Notes: generated by a model not told the origin, from the letters alone. DNA of 64,000 nucleotides from Lentisphaeria bacterium (GCA_017503375.1 JAFVTF010000034.1:1-64000), one strand, 5' to 3'; positions 51,787 to 60,170 are shown, counted from the first letter of the stretch. Translations and numbers: made by a program.

Positions 51787-53118
51787 ATGGGTAAACTTGC
51801 TTTGTACGGCGGAACTCCGGTGATCCGTCAGGATGAATTGCCGGAAGATCTTTTTCATTGGCCGATCGTGAATGATGCAATGCGTAAGGCTCAAACAGAT
51901 GTACTGGATGCCGGAAATATGTCCGGAACCGATATTTCCCGCAAGTTTGAAGAACAGTTCGCAGAATGGCACGGTGTCAAATATGCTTTGGCTCATTGCA
52001 ACGGTACCTCTTCTCTGCTGGCTGCCATGTACGGTGTCGGGCTCGGTCCCGGTGATGAAGTGATCTGTCCCTCCATCACTTACTGGGCAAGCTGTACTGC
52101 TGCTCTCGGATTGGGAGCAACCGTTGTTTTCTGTGATATCTGTGAAAAAGATCTTCAGATTGACCCGGCCAGTTTTGAAGCACGCATTACGCCCCGCACA
52201 AAAGCGGTTATCGTTGTTCATTACATGGCGCATCCGGCTGATATGGATGCAATCATGGCAATCGCCAGAAAACATGGTATCAAGGTCATCGAAGATGTTT
52301 CCCATGCTCAGGGCGGACATTATAAAGGAAAAATGCTGGGAACGATCGGGGATGTCGCAGGGATGTCTCTCATGAGCGGAAAATCCTTTGCCATCGGGGA
52401 GGGCGGTATGCTGCTCACCAATGATTTTGAAATTTACCGCAGAGCGATCCGTTTCGGTCATTATGACAGAATCAGTAAAGTTTTCTCTCCGGAAGAGTTC
52501 AAAGATACCAATGTCGTTCCTTTCGGCGGACACAAGTTCCGGATGCATCAGGTCTCTGCTGCGATCGGTCTGGAACAGCTGAAAAAGTATGAATCCGAAA
52601 TTGCGGAAATTGATGCCGCAATGAAATATCTCTGGAACGGTATGAAAGATATCAAAGGTTTCCGCATGATTTATCCGGAAGATGAAGGCAGCGACAAGTC
52701 CGGCTGGTATGCAAGCCGTTTCGGTTATGATCCGGAGGCTTTTGAAGGGGTGGATAATGTCACTTTCTCCAAAGCTCTTGACAAAGAAGCTCCCGGATTC
52801 GGTACTTTCTGCAACTTCCCGCTCCACCTTTCATCGGTCTTTTACAATACGGATATTTTCGGTCACGGTTCTCCGACAGCCTCCTACTTCCTGCCACCGG
52901 GTGTTGATCCCGGAAAACTGACCGGGGAACTTCCCGTTGCAATGACCATCAACCAGCGTTTGCTTGGAGAGCCTCCATTCAAAAAGTTCTATCCCGAACT
53001 GCTTGACCGCTATATCGAAGGTGCTCATAAAGTCGCTGAAAACTATAAAGAACTTCTGGTCGAAGAGAAAGTGGAATCTCAAATCGGAAATATCGCTTTG
53101 ACAAAACGGAAAAGCTGA
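51787..53118 (+). CDS. DegT/DnrJ/EryC1/StrS-family aminotransferase
   Basis: 443 residues. This PLP family usually transfers amino groups to keto-sugars or keto-inositols. Visible: LAHCNGTSSLLAAMYGVGLGPGDEVICPSITYWAS, IEDVSHAQGGHYKGKMLGTIGD, PLP lysine Lys199 in SLMSGKSFAIGEGGMLLTND, and RMHQVSAAIGLEQLKK. It is longer than typical members (about 380-400). GAGGAGA before the ATG. It is divergent from the amidohydrolase operon with which it shares an operator motif, and convergent with the transporter gene. It may act in breakdown of amino sugars or aminocyclitols rather than synthesis (inference from context). Confidence 0.9.
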   Translation: MGKLALYGGTPVIRQDELPEDLFHWPIVNDAMRKAQTDVLDAGNMSGTDISRKFEEQFAEWHGVKYALAHCNGTSSLLAAMYGVGLGPGDEVICPSITYWASCTAALGLGATVVFCDICEKDLQIDPASFEARITPRTKAVIVVHYMAHPADMDAIMAIARKHGIKVIEDVSHAQGGHYKGKMLGTIGDVAGMSLMSGKSFAIGEGGMLLTNDFEIYRRAIRFGHYDRISKVFSPEEFKDTNVVPFGGHKFRMHQVSAAIGLEQLKKYESEIAEIDAAMKYLWNGMKDIKGFRMIYPEDEGSDKSGWYASRFGYDPEAFEGVDNVTFSKALDKEAPGFGTFCNFPLHLSSVFYNTDIFGHGSPTASYFLPPGVDPGKLTGELPVAMTINQRLLGEPPFKKFYPELLDRYIEGAHKVAENYKELLVEEKVESQIGNIALTKRKS

Positions 53119-53132
53119 TCTGTGAAATCTGT

Positions 53133-53164
53133 TCTCTGCCGGAGATATTTTATCCCGGCAGAGA
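53133..53164. terminator. Hairpin between convergent genes
   Basis: TCTCTGCCGG (53133-53142) pairs perfectly with CCGGCAGAGA (53155-53164). It overlaps the stop codon of the minus-strand transporter gene (53150) and lies 15 bp past the plus-strand aminotransferase stop. No strong U-tract on either side, so bidirectional termination is possible but not certain. Confidence 0.5.
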
Positions 53165-54049
53165 CAAAATCAGTCCTCCGCTCACAATGAATAATAATCC
53201 CAGAATCGTCATAAAATAGCATTTTTCTTTAATAACAAATATGCTGTAAAGTGTAAACATCCCCAGTGATGTCGATGAAGCAAGTGAAAATCCGATTGAA
53301 GCAAAACCTACTTTCCCCAGAGAATCCAGTGCGTAAAACATCAGGTACATAGACATCAGATTGCAGAGAGAGACCAGAAATCCGCACAATACCAGTTTTT
53401 TGGAAAAACGCAGTTCCTTTTTCCGGACAGCATCAATGGATCGCAACGTCATCAGAATGGAACATCCGCAGTAGAGCAGGGTGGTTTTGGAGTTCCCCGG
53501 TATCGCATATTCTCTGAAACAGGGAAAGGAGACCATAGTCATCAGCGTTTGCGAAATCCCGAAACAGAGAAATGTAAGCAGTGCATAACGGAACCATTTT
53601 GTATCATTGTTTTTCTCATCTCCGCTTTTCAATTTCGGATAAGAACAGCAGAAGATTCCTGCAAAAATCGCAAAAGAACCGAAAAGCTGCAGCAGCGACG
53701 GCCATTCTCCGAAAAAGAGAATCCCCGCCAGGAACGGAACCACCATCGCCGCATTGGCAATCAGAAAAATAATCCCGTGATGTCCCCGTTTCAACGCCGC
53801 CTGAAGCAGAAGTGCTCCGCTTGTGTTGATCATCCCCGAGGGAATCATGATCAATGCTGTAAATGCCAGCCTTTGAGGCGGAACACTGTAATCGAAACAG
53901 AAAATCAGAGACAGCAGAAACGAGAAAACAACATTGCTGAACAGGTATGTAACAATATCCAGTTTATATTTCGCACAGCAGCTGTTGACAACTCCGCTCA
54001 GGCTCCAGAAAGATCCGGCTGCAACGGTTAGTAAAACTCCGGTAAGCAT
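53150..54049 (-). CDS. EamA/DMT-type inner-membrane transporter
   Basis: A 299-residue protein with ten predicted transmembrane helices in two halves of about 145 residues, the DMT (drug/metabolite) arrangement, split by a hydrophilic KSGDEKNNDTKW loop near residue 145. A typical end-of-half motif, FGEWPSLLQLFGSFAIFAGI, is present in the first half and IKEKCYFMTILGLLFIVSGGLIL in the second. It is similar to L-rhamnose/RhaT-like sugar transporters of the same superfamily, which would suit the neighbouring glycosidase. It follows that gene after nine bases. Confidence 0.85.
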   Translation of the reverse strand: MLTGVLLTVAAGSFWSLSGVVNSCCAKYKLDIVTYLFSNVVFSFLLSLIFCFDYSVPPQRLAFTALIMIPSGMINTSGALLLQAALKRGHHGIIFLIANAAMVVPFLAGILFFGEWPSLLQLFGSFAIFAGIFCCSYPKLKSGDEKNNDTKWFRYALLTFLCFGISQTLMTMVSFPCFREYAIPGNSKTTLLYCGCSILMTLRSIDAVRKKELRFSKKLVLCGFLVSLCNLMSMYLMFYALDSLGKVGFASIGFSLASSTSLGMFTLYSIFVIKEKCYFMTILGLLFIVSGGLILSLPG

Positions 54050-54058
54050 TGGAAAATA

Positions 54059-56074
54059 TCAACTCCGAATCTCTTTGACTTTGATGAATTTCCAGGTGGA
54101 ATCCATCACAACCGGAACGGAAATATATTTCCCTTTCCGCATGCAAGACAATTCTTCTTTTCCGCATTGAATTTGCAAGTCAGCATCGGAGCGGATCATC
54201 AGATCAACTTTGTATGCAGGCTGCGGATCGGTAATGTGATCCGTTCCAAACAATATCCGGAATGAATTTTCCCGTCCGCCATGATTGAGCAGAACAAATG
54301 TCATTCCGTCTTTCTGATCGTTATATGAAACAAGTTCCACATTTCCGGAACCTCCTTCCAGAAATGCTGACGGCTCCGGCATGATTTTTCTCAGAAGTTT
54401 TTTGCCCCATTCCATCTGTGCGGGCAGGGCGGTATCTGAATAATCTTCCATCAAGCCGCAGTTGAGAAAATATACAGAACCTTTTCCGTAACGGTTCACT
54501 GTCAGCAGCGGAATATCCAATTCATTTTTTGAGGCCGCATTGTAATAGGGGTATGGAGAATCTTTCACTTCCTCCGCGTAATCCTGCGGGAATCCGTACA
54601 TTAACGGTTTTGCTCCGGAAAGTTCAAGTTCCCACAGTGTTCCGCGGACAAGTGTTCTGCCATATTTTACTTTACCGGGAAGGTAGATACAGGTATGCAA
54701 TGATTTTTTTGCAGAAGAAATTCCGCAATAATCCGGCAGCGTTCCATCTTCCAGCACAGGAATATTTCCTGCAAAAAGAATCTTCCCGCCTTTGCGGACA
54801 AACTCTTTCAACAGACAATTTGTTTTTTCCGTAAGACTTTCCGCACCGGTAATGATTACTGTTTTCCCCGCAGCAAGATTCCGTTCCAGTGCAAATTCCG
54901 GAACGGTTTGGAAGGAATATCCTCCATCGAGCAGCATCCGGAACGTTCCAAGCATTGGACCATAATATTCTGAGTTGAGATTCGGGGAGGCATATTTCTG
55001 CTTTGCGGTTCCGCAGCGATAGGATTCCGGCATAAGAAACAGAAAATCATCTTTCCGGTTCAATCGGTCGGGCAGGGCGCGGTTGAACTCTTTCCAAACC
55101 CCGTTGATCACATCCATTGCATGCGCGGAACCATCCGCAAGCCGTGCATCCGGATGCATCCGGTCTCCAACACAGTATCTCTGCCTGTGGGCAAAAATTG
55201 CGGCACATTTATATTTCAGTGTCCGGTCTTCCAGATCGCAGCGGTCTCCCCAGCCGCGGGCAAAACGTTCAATGAAAATATCTCCGCCGTGTTCCAGCGA
55301 AGAGAGATAGCTGGAATAAATGGAAATCCAGGGAAAAAATGCCGGAGGATCGCAGGAGACTATTCCGGTTTCAATTCCCGGCAATGCATAAGGATATCCG
55401 GGGCCTCCAATGTGATTGAACAGGATTTCTGCATCAGGATACTTGCTCAAAATCGTTTCCCGGACTTCTGCCATAAAGTCGACAGTTCTCTGATATTGCC
55501 ACGGCCCGTAAAGTTTCCAATCAGGATTATCTTTCTCATCGGGCAGGGGAAGCGGACGGTGCATTTCCTTTTCAAATGCCTCTCTGCACTTTGGACAGCA
55601 GCAGTATTGGAATGCACTCATGGTGTCAAGAAAGATTCCATCAATATCATATTTTTCAAACATTTCCATGATGACCGGGTACATATATTGATCGCGGTAA
55701 TCATGAAAAACACAGATATCCGCAAAATGATCCGCCGTTACCAATGTTTTTCCGGGCGCTTTCTCCTGAAGCCAATCCGGATGGCGACGTCCCATTTCAC
55801 CATCCATTCCCAAATTGAAATATGCCAAAGCACGCATATTGTACTTATGAAGAGCTTTGGTCATTTCTCCGGTCAAATCGATTTTTGTATTCGGATGCTG
55901 AATTCCCCATTTTGTCGGATGAAAACAGAGTCCTGTATGATCTTTTCCGAATATAACAGCATCTTTCATTCCGGCTTTTGCAGCAGCTTTTACGGCTCCT
56001 TCAATATCGGGATTTTTCCCGACATGAAACATCGGTCTGCTCTGCATCCCGAAACTCCATATGATTGGCTTCAT
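54059..56074 (-). CDS. Putative glycoside hydrolase (GHL6-type TIM barrel with GH42-like domain)
   Basis: 671 residues. The N-terminal TIM barrel (about 1-330) has CFHPTKWGIQHPNTKIDLTGEMTKALHKYNMRALAYFNLG and FEKYDIDGIFLDTMSAFQYCCCPKCREAF, where the Asp in FLDT may be catalytic. A class-I-glutamine-amidotransferase-like domain (about 370-560), with KTVIITGAESLTEKTNCLLKEFVRKGGKILF, resembles the beta-galactosidase trimerisation domain of GH42. There is no signal peptide, so it works in the cytoplasm on imported sugars. Substrate unknown. It heads an operon with the transporter. Confidence 0.8.
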   Translation of the reverse strand: MKPIIWSFGMQSRPMFHVGKNPDIEGAVKAAAKAGMKDAVIFGKDHTGLCFHPTKWGIQHPNTKIDLTGEMTKALHKYNMRALAYFNLGMDGEMGRRHPDWLQEKAPGKTLVTADHFADICVFHDYRDQYMYPVIMEMFEKYDIDGIFLDTMSAFQYCCCPKCREAFEKEMHRPLPLPDEKDNPDWKLYGPWQYQRTVDFMAEVRETILSKYPDAEILFNHIGGPGYPYALPGIETGIVSCDPPAFFPWISIYSSYLSSLEHGGDIFIERFARGWGDRCDLEDRTLKYKCAAIFAHRQRYCVGDRMHPDARLADGSAHAMDVINGVWKEFNRALPDRLNRKDDFLFLMPESYRCGTAKQKYASPNLNSEYYGPMLGTFRMLLDGGYSFQTVPEFALERNLAAGKTVIITGAESLTEKTNCLLKEFVRKGGKILFAGNIPVLEDGTLPDYCGISSAKKSLHTCIYLPGKVKYGRTLVRGTLWELELSGAKPLMYGFPQDYAEEVKDSPYPYYNAASKNELDIPLLTVNRYGKGSVYFLNCGLMEDYSDTALPAQMEWGKKLLRKIMPEPSAFLEGGSGNVELVSYNDQKDGMTFVLLNHGGRENSFRILFGTDHITDPQPAYKVDLMIRSDADLQIQCGKEELSCMRKGKYISVPVVMDSTWKFIKVKEIRS

Positions 56075-56111
56075 TTTTGAATCCTCATTTTAGATATACA
56101 TTTATGGGGAT

Positions 56112-56140
56112 ACTATACTTTGCTTTGCCGTGATTTTCAA
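56112..56140 (-). promoter_or_regulatory. Promoter for the GHL6 hydrolase-transporter operon
   Basis: On the minus strand: TTGAAA (56140-56135), a 17-bp spacer and TATAGT (56117-56112). The start codon follows 37 bp on. Confidence 0.65.
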
Positions 56141-56197
56141 GTTTGTAATAATAAAAGCTCTGTTTTTCACTTGGGAAAGGTAAATTTTTCTTCTGTA

Positions 56198-56406
56198 GAG
56201 GTAATTTCAAAAGTTTTTATTTGAGCCAATTTCAAAAGTCTTCAAAAATGTCTGAAAACTCTTACTGTGATCTGAAAATGGAGCGTTTTCGGCTTGTCAT
56301 CCGGAGTTTTAACGAAGGAGGATGGAAAGCCACGCTCAAATTACCATTTTCTTCTCATCAGCAATCTCTTTTCAGCCAAATTTTTCCGGACTTTTAAAAT
56401 TACCTC
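56198..56406 (+). repeat. 184-bp long-hairpin element, copy 4, with an extra left end
   Basis: The full element is 56223-56406 and matches copy 3, including the longer central stem (GGCTTGTCATCC...GGAGGATGGAAAGCC). Its outermost left bases are GAGCC rather than GAGGC. Just before it, at 56198-56214, a second GAGGTAATTTCAAAAGT left end stands alone, 8 bp away. This suggests either one element inserted next to another or a partial duplication of the end. Confidence 0.8.
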
Positions 56407-56460
56407 TTAAAATTTTTCTCATCTTCCCCGATCTCAAATCAATGTTTATTGGGAACAGAC
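56407..56460. repeat. CGGGGAAGA-family repeat, second copy (partial)
   Basis: The sequence beginning TTAAAATTTTTCTCATCTTCCCCGAT and continuing with AAATCAATGTTTATT matches 37718-37775. It sits directly after hairpin element copy 4. Only the right half is present; no left CGGGGAAGAAG arm exists. The remaining 56461-56533 shows nothing recognisable. Confidence 0.45.
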
Positions 56461-56533
56461 TGGAAAAATGATCACAATCGGAAGATTTTTATGGGCTTTC
56501 TGAAATATTTTTGAAAAAAAATGAAAACTATAC

Positions 56534-56562
56534 TTGAAAAAATACTGTTTATGTGTTCTAAT
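56534..56562 (+). promoter_or_regulatory. Promoter for the pilus ATPase operon
   Basis: TTGAAA (56534-56539), a 17-bp spacer and TCTAAT (56557-56562). The transcript would begin near 56570 and carry the joined-ends mini-element in its leader. Confidence 0.6.
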
Positions 56563-56585
56563 ACTTGACGTATTATTATTTTTTA

Positions 56586-56633
56586 TTACAGGAGGCAATT
56601 TCAAAAGTCCCGACTTTTGAAATTACCTTACAG
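56586..56633. repeat. 37-bp joined-ends mini-element in the pilus operon leader
   Basis: GAGGCAATTTCAAAAGTC is joined through CC to GACTTTTGAAATTACC (56592-56627), the left and right ends of the long-hairpin element with the whole interior missing. It is flanked by a perfect 6-bp direct repeat TTACAG (56586-56591 and 56628-56633), which looks like a target-site duplication. In RNA it forms a 16-bp hairpin ending about 10 bases before the ribosome site. Confidence 0.75.
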
Positions 56634-56648
56634 CATAGGAACCATGTT

Positions 56649-58358
56649 ATGGAAAATAGCGAATATATTATTGAGCTTTTGAAAGAAGCCGGACTTGTTT
56701 CAGAAGAACAGCTGGAGGCAGCGTGGCAGAAAGTTGCTGAAAGTGATGGACAGCTTGATATTCTGGATGCGCTGATCAAGCTGGAATTTCTTGATGAAGA
56801 TGCTTTGACCAATCTTTTGGCCGAACAATATGGGTTGGAAGTGTTTGATCTCTCCCAATATTATATTCCGGATGAGGTAGCAGAGGCTATCCCCGTTGAT
56901 TTTATCAGGCAGAATGAAGTAGTGCCGGTCAGTGCTGATGAAGATTCTGTCACTGTGGCGATGTATGACCCTGCGGATCTTGAAGCTGTTGACGCTCTCA
57001 GTTATACTCTGAAGAAAGAAATCCGGGTTGTGCTTGCGTCTAAATCCCAGGTGGTAAACGCTATCAAGAGCCGTTTTTCTTCTCTTTCAGACTCAGTAGA
57101 TGCATTTTTGACCGGAGTGAATACTACCGGGATTGAGCAGATGGAACGTGTCAGCGGTTCCTCTGACGAAGGGGATTCTGCTGATGATGATGCTCCTATC
57201 ATCCGTTTGGCTTCCATGATTATTATTGAAGCATTCAAGCTCCGGGCGTCAGATATTCATTTGGAACCCATGGAAAAGAGGTACCGAATCCGTTATCGTA
57301 TTGACGGTGTGCTGCGGGAAGTTGAAGGACCGCCGAAGTATTTGCAGATGAACTTGACAAGCCGTTTCAAGATTATGGCGCACATGGATATTACGGAAAA
57401 GAGAATTCCTCTTGACGGACGTATTCAGGTGAAGATGGGCGGTAAAGATATTGACTTGCGTGTGTCCTCCATTCCGACGACCCATGGCGAAAGTATCGTT
57501 ATGCGTATTTTGGATAAAGCAAGTATTCAGCTTGATATTCCGAAACTCGGTTTTTATCAGGATGACCAGCAGAAAATCAACCGTATCATCAACTATCCTG
57601 ATGGAATTTTCCTTGTGACGGGGCCGACTGGTTCCGGTAAAACGACATCTCTTTATGCGTTTTTGAATACGATTAACAAACCGACCCGTAAGATCATTAC
57701 AGTGGAAGACCCTGTGGAATATATGCTTGCCGGGATCAACCAGGTTCAGGTGAACCCTGCAGCGAAAATGACCTTTGCTGCTGCGCTGAAGGCAATGCTG
57801 CGTCAGGCGCCGAATATCATCATGGTCGGGGAAATCCGAGACTTGGAAACTGCTGAAATTGCAATTCAGGCATCGTTGACCGGACACTTGGTGTTCTCAA
57901 CTCTGCATACAAATGATGCTCCCAGTGCGATTACCCGTTTGATTGATATGGGAGTTCAGCCCTTCATGGTGGCATCATCTGTCCGGGCCGCGATGGCTCA
58001 GCGTCTTGTTCGCCGTGTTTGCAAAAACTGTGCGGAACCTGTGGAAGCGACTGAGCGTGAAATCCGCAGTCTCGGATTGGATGATAACTTCCTTGCTTCG
58101 GCAACGTTGATGCAGGGTAAAGGCTGTTCTGTCTGTGGTGGAAGCGGTTATAAAGGCCGGTGCGGTATTTATGAAATCTTCCTTTTAAGTGAAGATGTTC
58201 AGGAGTTGATTTTCCGGAAATGCGAAGCTGCGGTGATCCGTGAAGCTGCCCGTAAATCCGGTATGCGGACCCTGCGCGAAGATGCTTTGAGAAAAGCTGC
58301 AAACGGAACAACAACTTTGGCGGAAGTGGTATCTACGACCATGGGCGATAAGGAATAA
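56649..58358 (+). CDS. pilB: Type IV pilus assembly / type II secretion ATPase, first copy (PilB/GspE)
   Basis: 569 residues from the ATG at 56649; AGGA precedes it, and the longer open frame would run into the mini-element. N-terminal MshEN-type domain (about 5-145, with the RxxxVVPVSADEDSVTVAMYDP segment), then the catalytic domain with Walker A GPTGSGKTT (325-333), Asp-box EDPVEYMLAGINQVQVN, Walker B IIMVGEIRDLETAEIA, His box STLHTNDAPSAITRLIDMG, and a four-cysteine zinc motif (CKNC, CSVC). It powers pilus or pseudopilus extension. A second, similar ATPase follows after 10 bp. Confidence 0.93.
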   Translation: MENSEYIIELLKEAGLVSEEQLEAAWQKVAESDGQLDILDALIKLEFLDEDALTNLLAEQYGLEVFDLSQYYIPDEVAEAIPVDFIRQNEVVPVSADEDSVTVAMYDPADLEAVDALSYTLKKEIRVVLASKSQVVNAIKSRFSSLSDSVDAFLTGVNTTGIEQMERVSGSSDEGDSADDDAPIIRLASMIIIEAFKLRASDIHLEPMEKRYRIRYRIDGVLREVEGPPKYLQMNLTSRFKIMAHMDITEKRIPLDGRIQVKMGGKDIDLRVSSIPTTHGESIVMRILDKASIQLDIPKLGFYQDDQQKINRIINYPDGIFLVTGPTGSGKTTSLYAFLNTINKPTRKIITVEDPVEYMLAGINQVQVNPAAKMTFAAALKAMLRQAPNIIMVGEIRDLETAEIAIQASLTGHLVFSTLHTNDAPSAITRLIDMGVQPFMVASSVRAAMAQRLVRRVCKNCAEPVEATEREIRSLGLDDNFLASATLMQGKGCSVCGGSGYKGRCGIYEIFLLSEDVQELIFRKCEAAVIREAARKSGMRTLREDALRKAANGTTTLAEVVSTTMGDKE

Positions 58359-58368
58359 GAGGTAGATC

Positions 58369-60132
58369 ATGAGTGAAGAAAATATGAAAGTGGCTTTTGA
58401 TAATGAAGCAGCTCTTGTGCCGGCTGATTCCAATTTGCCGGCAGTTCAGAACGCGCATCATTTGGATTTGGAGAGTCAATCTCTGAGAGATATTATCCTC
58501 AATGCAGCTGTTTGCAGTGAGGAGGTTATGAATGATGCGATTGAAGAACATCTGCGAACCGGGCGTTCTCTTTATGATGTCGTTCTTGATTATGGATTCA
58601 TTGCAGAGCAGGATTTGAATGAATTGATTGCCCAGAGTTTGGGGACTGATTTGATTGAGCTTTCTACATTGTCTCTTGACCCGGAAGTTCTGGCAATGGT
58701 TGATGGTGAAACTGCTCACATGCTTGGGATTGTGCCTGTCTCTTTTGACGGAACAACGCTTTATGTTGCGGCCCGCAATCCTTTCAATTATCAGATTGCA
58801 GATGAACTCCGTTTTCTTGTGAAGCATGATGTCAGCGTGCTTGTTGCACCTGTCAAACAGATTGATGATGCTCTTGAAAAGCATTATCAGGTGAGTCTGG
58901 AATCTGCACAGGCTCTTCTGACAACGGTCGGCTTTGATGAAACGGAAGATGTTAAAGACTTGGAGCAGGCTGCAAATGATGCGCCGATTGTGCGTTTTGT
59001 GGATGCTATTATGTATCAGGCTATCAAGGATAAAGCCTCTGACATTCACTTTGAGCCGTTTGAAAATGAATTCAAAATCCGTTATCGTGTGGACGGTGCA
59101 TTGTATGAATTGGCACCGCCGCCGAAGAACCTTGCAATTCCTGTGATCAGCCGCGTGAAAATTATCAGTGAATTGAATATTGCAGAACGCCGTAAACCTC
59201 AGGACGGACGTATTCAGCTGAAAATTGCAGGGAAGCCCATTGACTTGCGTGTGTCCACTCTGCCGACTCAGTTTGGTGAATCTGTGGTTCTCCGAGTCCT
59301 TGACCGTTCTGTTGTGAACCTTGACCTTGACGTTCTCGGGATTGCAGATGCAAACCTTGAAAAAATCCGAGAACTGATTGCAATGCCCAATGGTATTTTT
59401 GTGATTACAGGTCCGACCGGTTCTGGAAAAACGACTACTCTTTATTCTGCCTTGAAAGAGATTAACAAAGTGGAAGTGAAGATTCTGACGGCAGAAGACC
59501 CTGTGGAATATGACTTGGAAGGGATCATTCAGCTTCCGATCAACGATGCTGTCGGTATGACCTTTGCGAAAGCTCTCCGAGCCTTTTTGCGTCAGGACCC
59601 CGATATCATCATGTTAGGTGAAATCCGAGACCTGGAATCCGGTGAAATGGCAATTCAGGCTGCGCTGACCGGACACCTGGTGTTTTCAACCCTGCATACA
59701 AACGATGCAGCAGGTGCTGTTACGCGATTTGTTGATATGGGAGTTGAGCCGTTCTTGATTGCCAGTGCTGTGATTGGTGTGCTTGCCCAGCGTTTGATCC
59801 GCCGTGTATGTCCGAAATGCAAGACTGCCTTTGTTCCGGAAGACAGGGATTTGGAAATGCTTGGTTTGAAACGGGAAGATATCGGTAATAACAAGTTTTA
59901 CTATGGAAAAGGCTGTCCGCATTGCAATAATTCCGGTTATAAAGGAAGAAAAGCTCTTACGGAGTTGCTGCTGATGAGTCCGCAGATTGCAGAATTGGTG
60001 CTTCAGAATGCACCGACAGTTGTGATTCGTGAAAAAGCAAGAGAGTTGGGTATGTCTACCATGCGTGAAGATGGTGTAAAAGCCATTTTGAATGGTGAGA
60101 CTACCATGGAAGAAGTGCTCAGATATACCTGA
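58369..60132 (+). CDS. gspE: Type IV pilus assembly / type II secretion ATPase, second copy (PilB/GspE)
   Basis: 587 residues, related to but clearly diverged from the preceding copy. It has the same architecture: MshEN region (about 40-190), Walker A GPTGSGKTTT (near 348), EDPVEYDLEGIIQLPIN, Walker B IIMLGEIRDLESGEMA, STLHTNDAAGAVTRFVDMG, and the zinc motif CPKC plus CPHC. Both ATPase sites look intact, so neither copy is a relic. GAGGTA precedes the ATG. Having two full-length extension ATPases plus one PilT in a single operon is unusual; the two may serve different machines or form a mixed ring (inference). Confidence 0.92.
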   Translation: MSEENMKVAFDNEAALVPADSNLPAVQNAHHLDLESQSLRDIILNAAVCSEEVMNDAIEEHLRTGRSLYDVVLDYGFIAEQDLNELIAQSLGTDLIELSTLSLDPEVLAMVDGETAHMLGIVPVSFDGTTLYVAARNPFNYQIADELRFLVKHDVSVLVAPVKQIDDALEKHYQVSLESAQALLTTVGFDETEDVKDLEQAANDAPIVRFVDAIMYQAIKDKASDIHFEPFENEFKIRYRVDGALYELAPPPKNLAIPVISRVKIISELNIAERRKPQDGRIQLKIAGKPIDLRVSTLPTQFGESVVLRVLDRSVVNLDLDVLGIADANLEKIRELIAMPNGIFVITGPTGSGKTTTLYSALKEINKVEVKILTAEDPVEYDLEGIIQLPINDAVGMTFAKALRAFLRQDPDIIMLGEIRDLESGEMAIQAALTGHLVFSTLHTNDAAGAVTRFVDMGVEPFLIASAVIGVLAQRLIRRVCPKCKTAFVPEDRDLEMLGLKREDIGNNKFYYGKGCPHCNNSGYKGRKALTELLLMSPQIAELVLQNAPTVVIREKARELGMSTMREDGVKAILNGETTMEEVLRYT

Positions 60133-60170
60133 TACAGAAAAACTGAATAATAACAGGGAGATTGTTTGAT

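Noticed and set aside
51754-52827. Minus-strand open frame of 357 codons opposite the DegT aminotransferase
   Set aside because: Antisense of a conserved PLP enzyme; overlaps the mapped promoter region.
55121-56080. Plus-strand open frame of 319 codons opposite the GHL6 hydrolase
   Set aside because: Antisense shadow with no start signal.
11918-56406. Long-hairpin repeats as simple transcription terminators
   Set aside because: Too long, lack a U-tract, share one orientation regardless of gene direction, and sit before as well as after genes.
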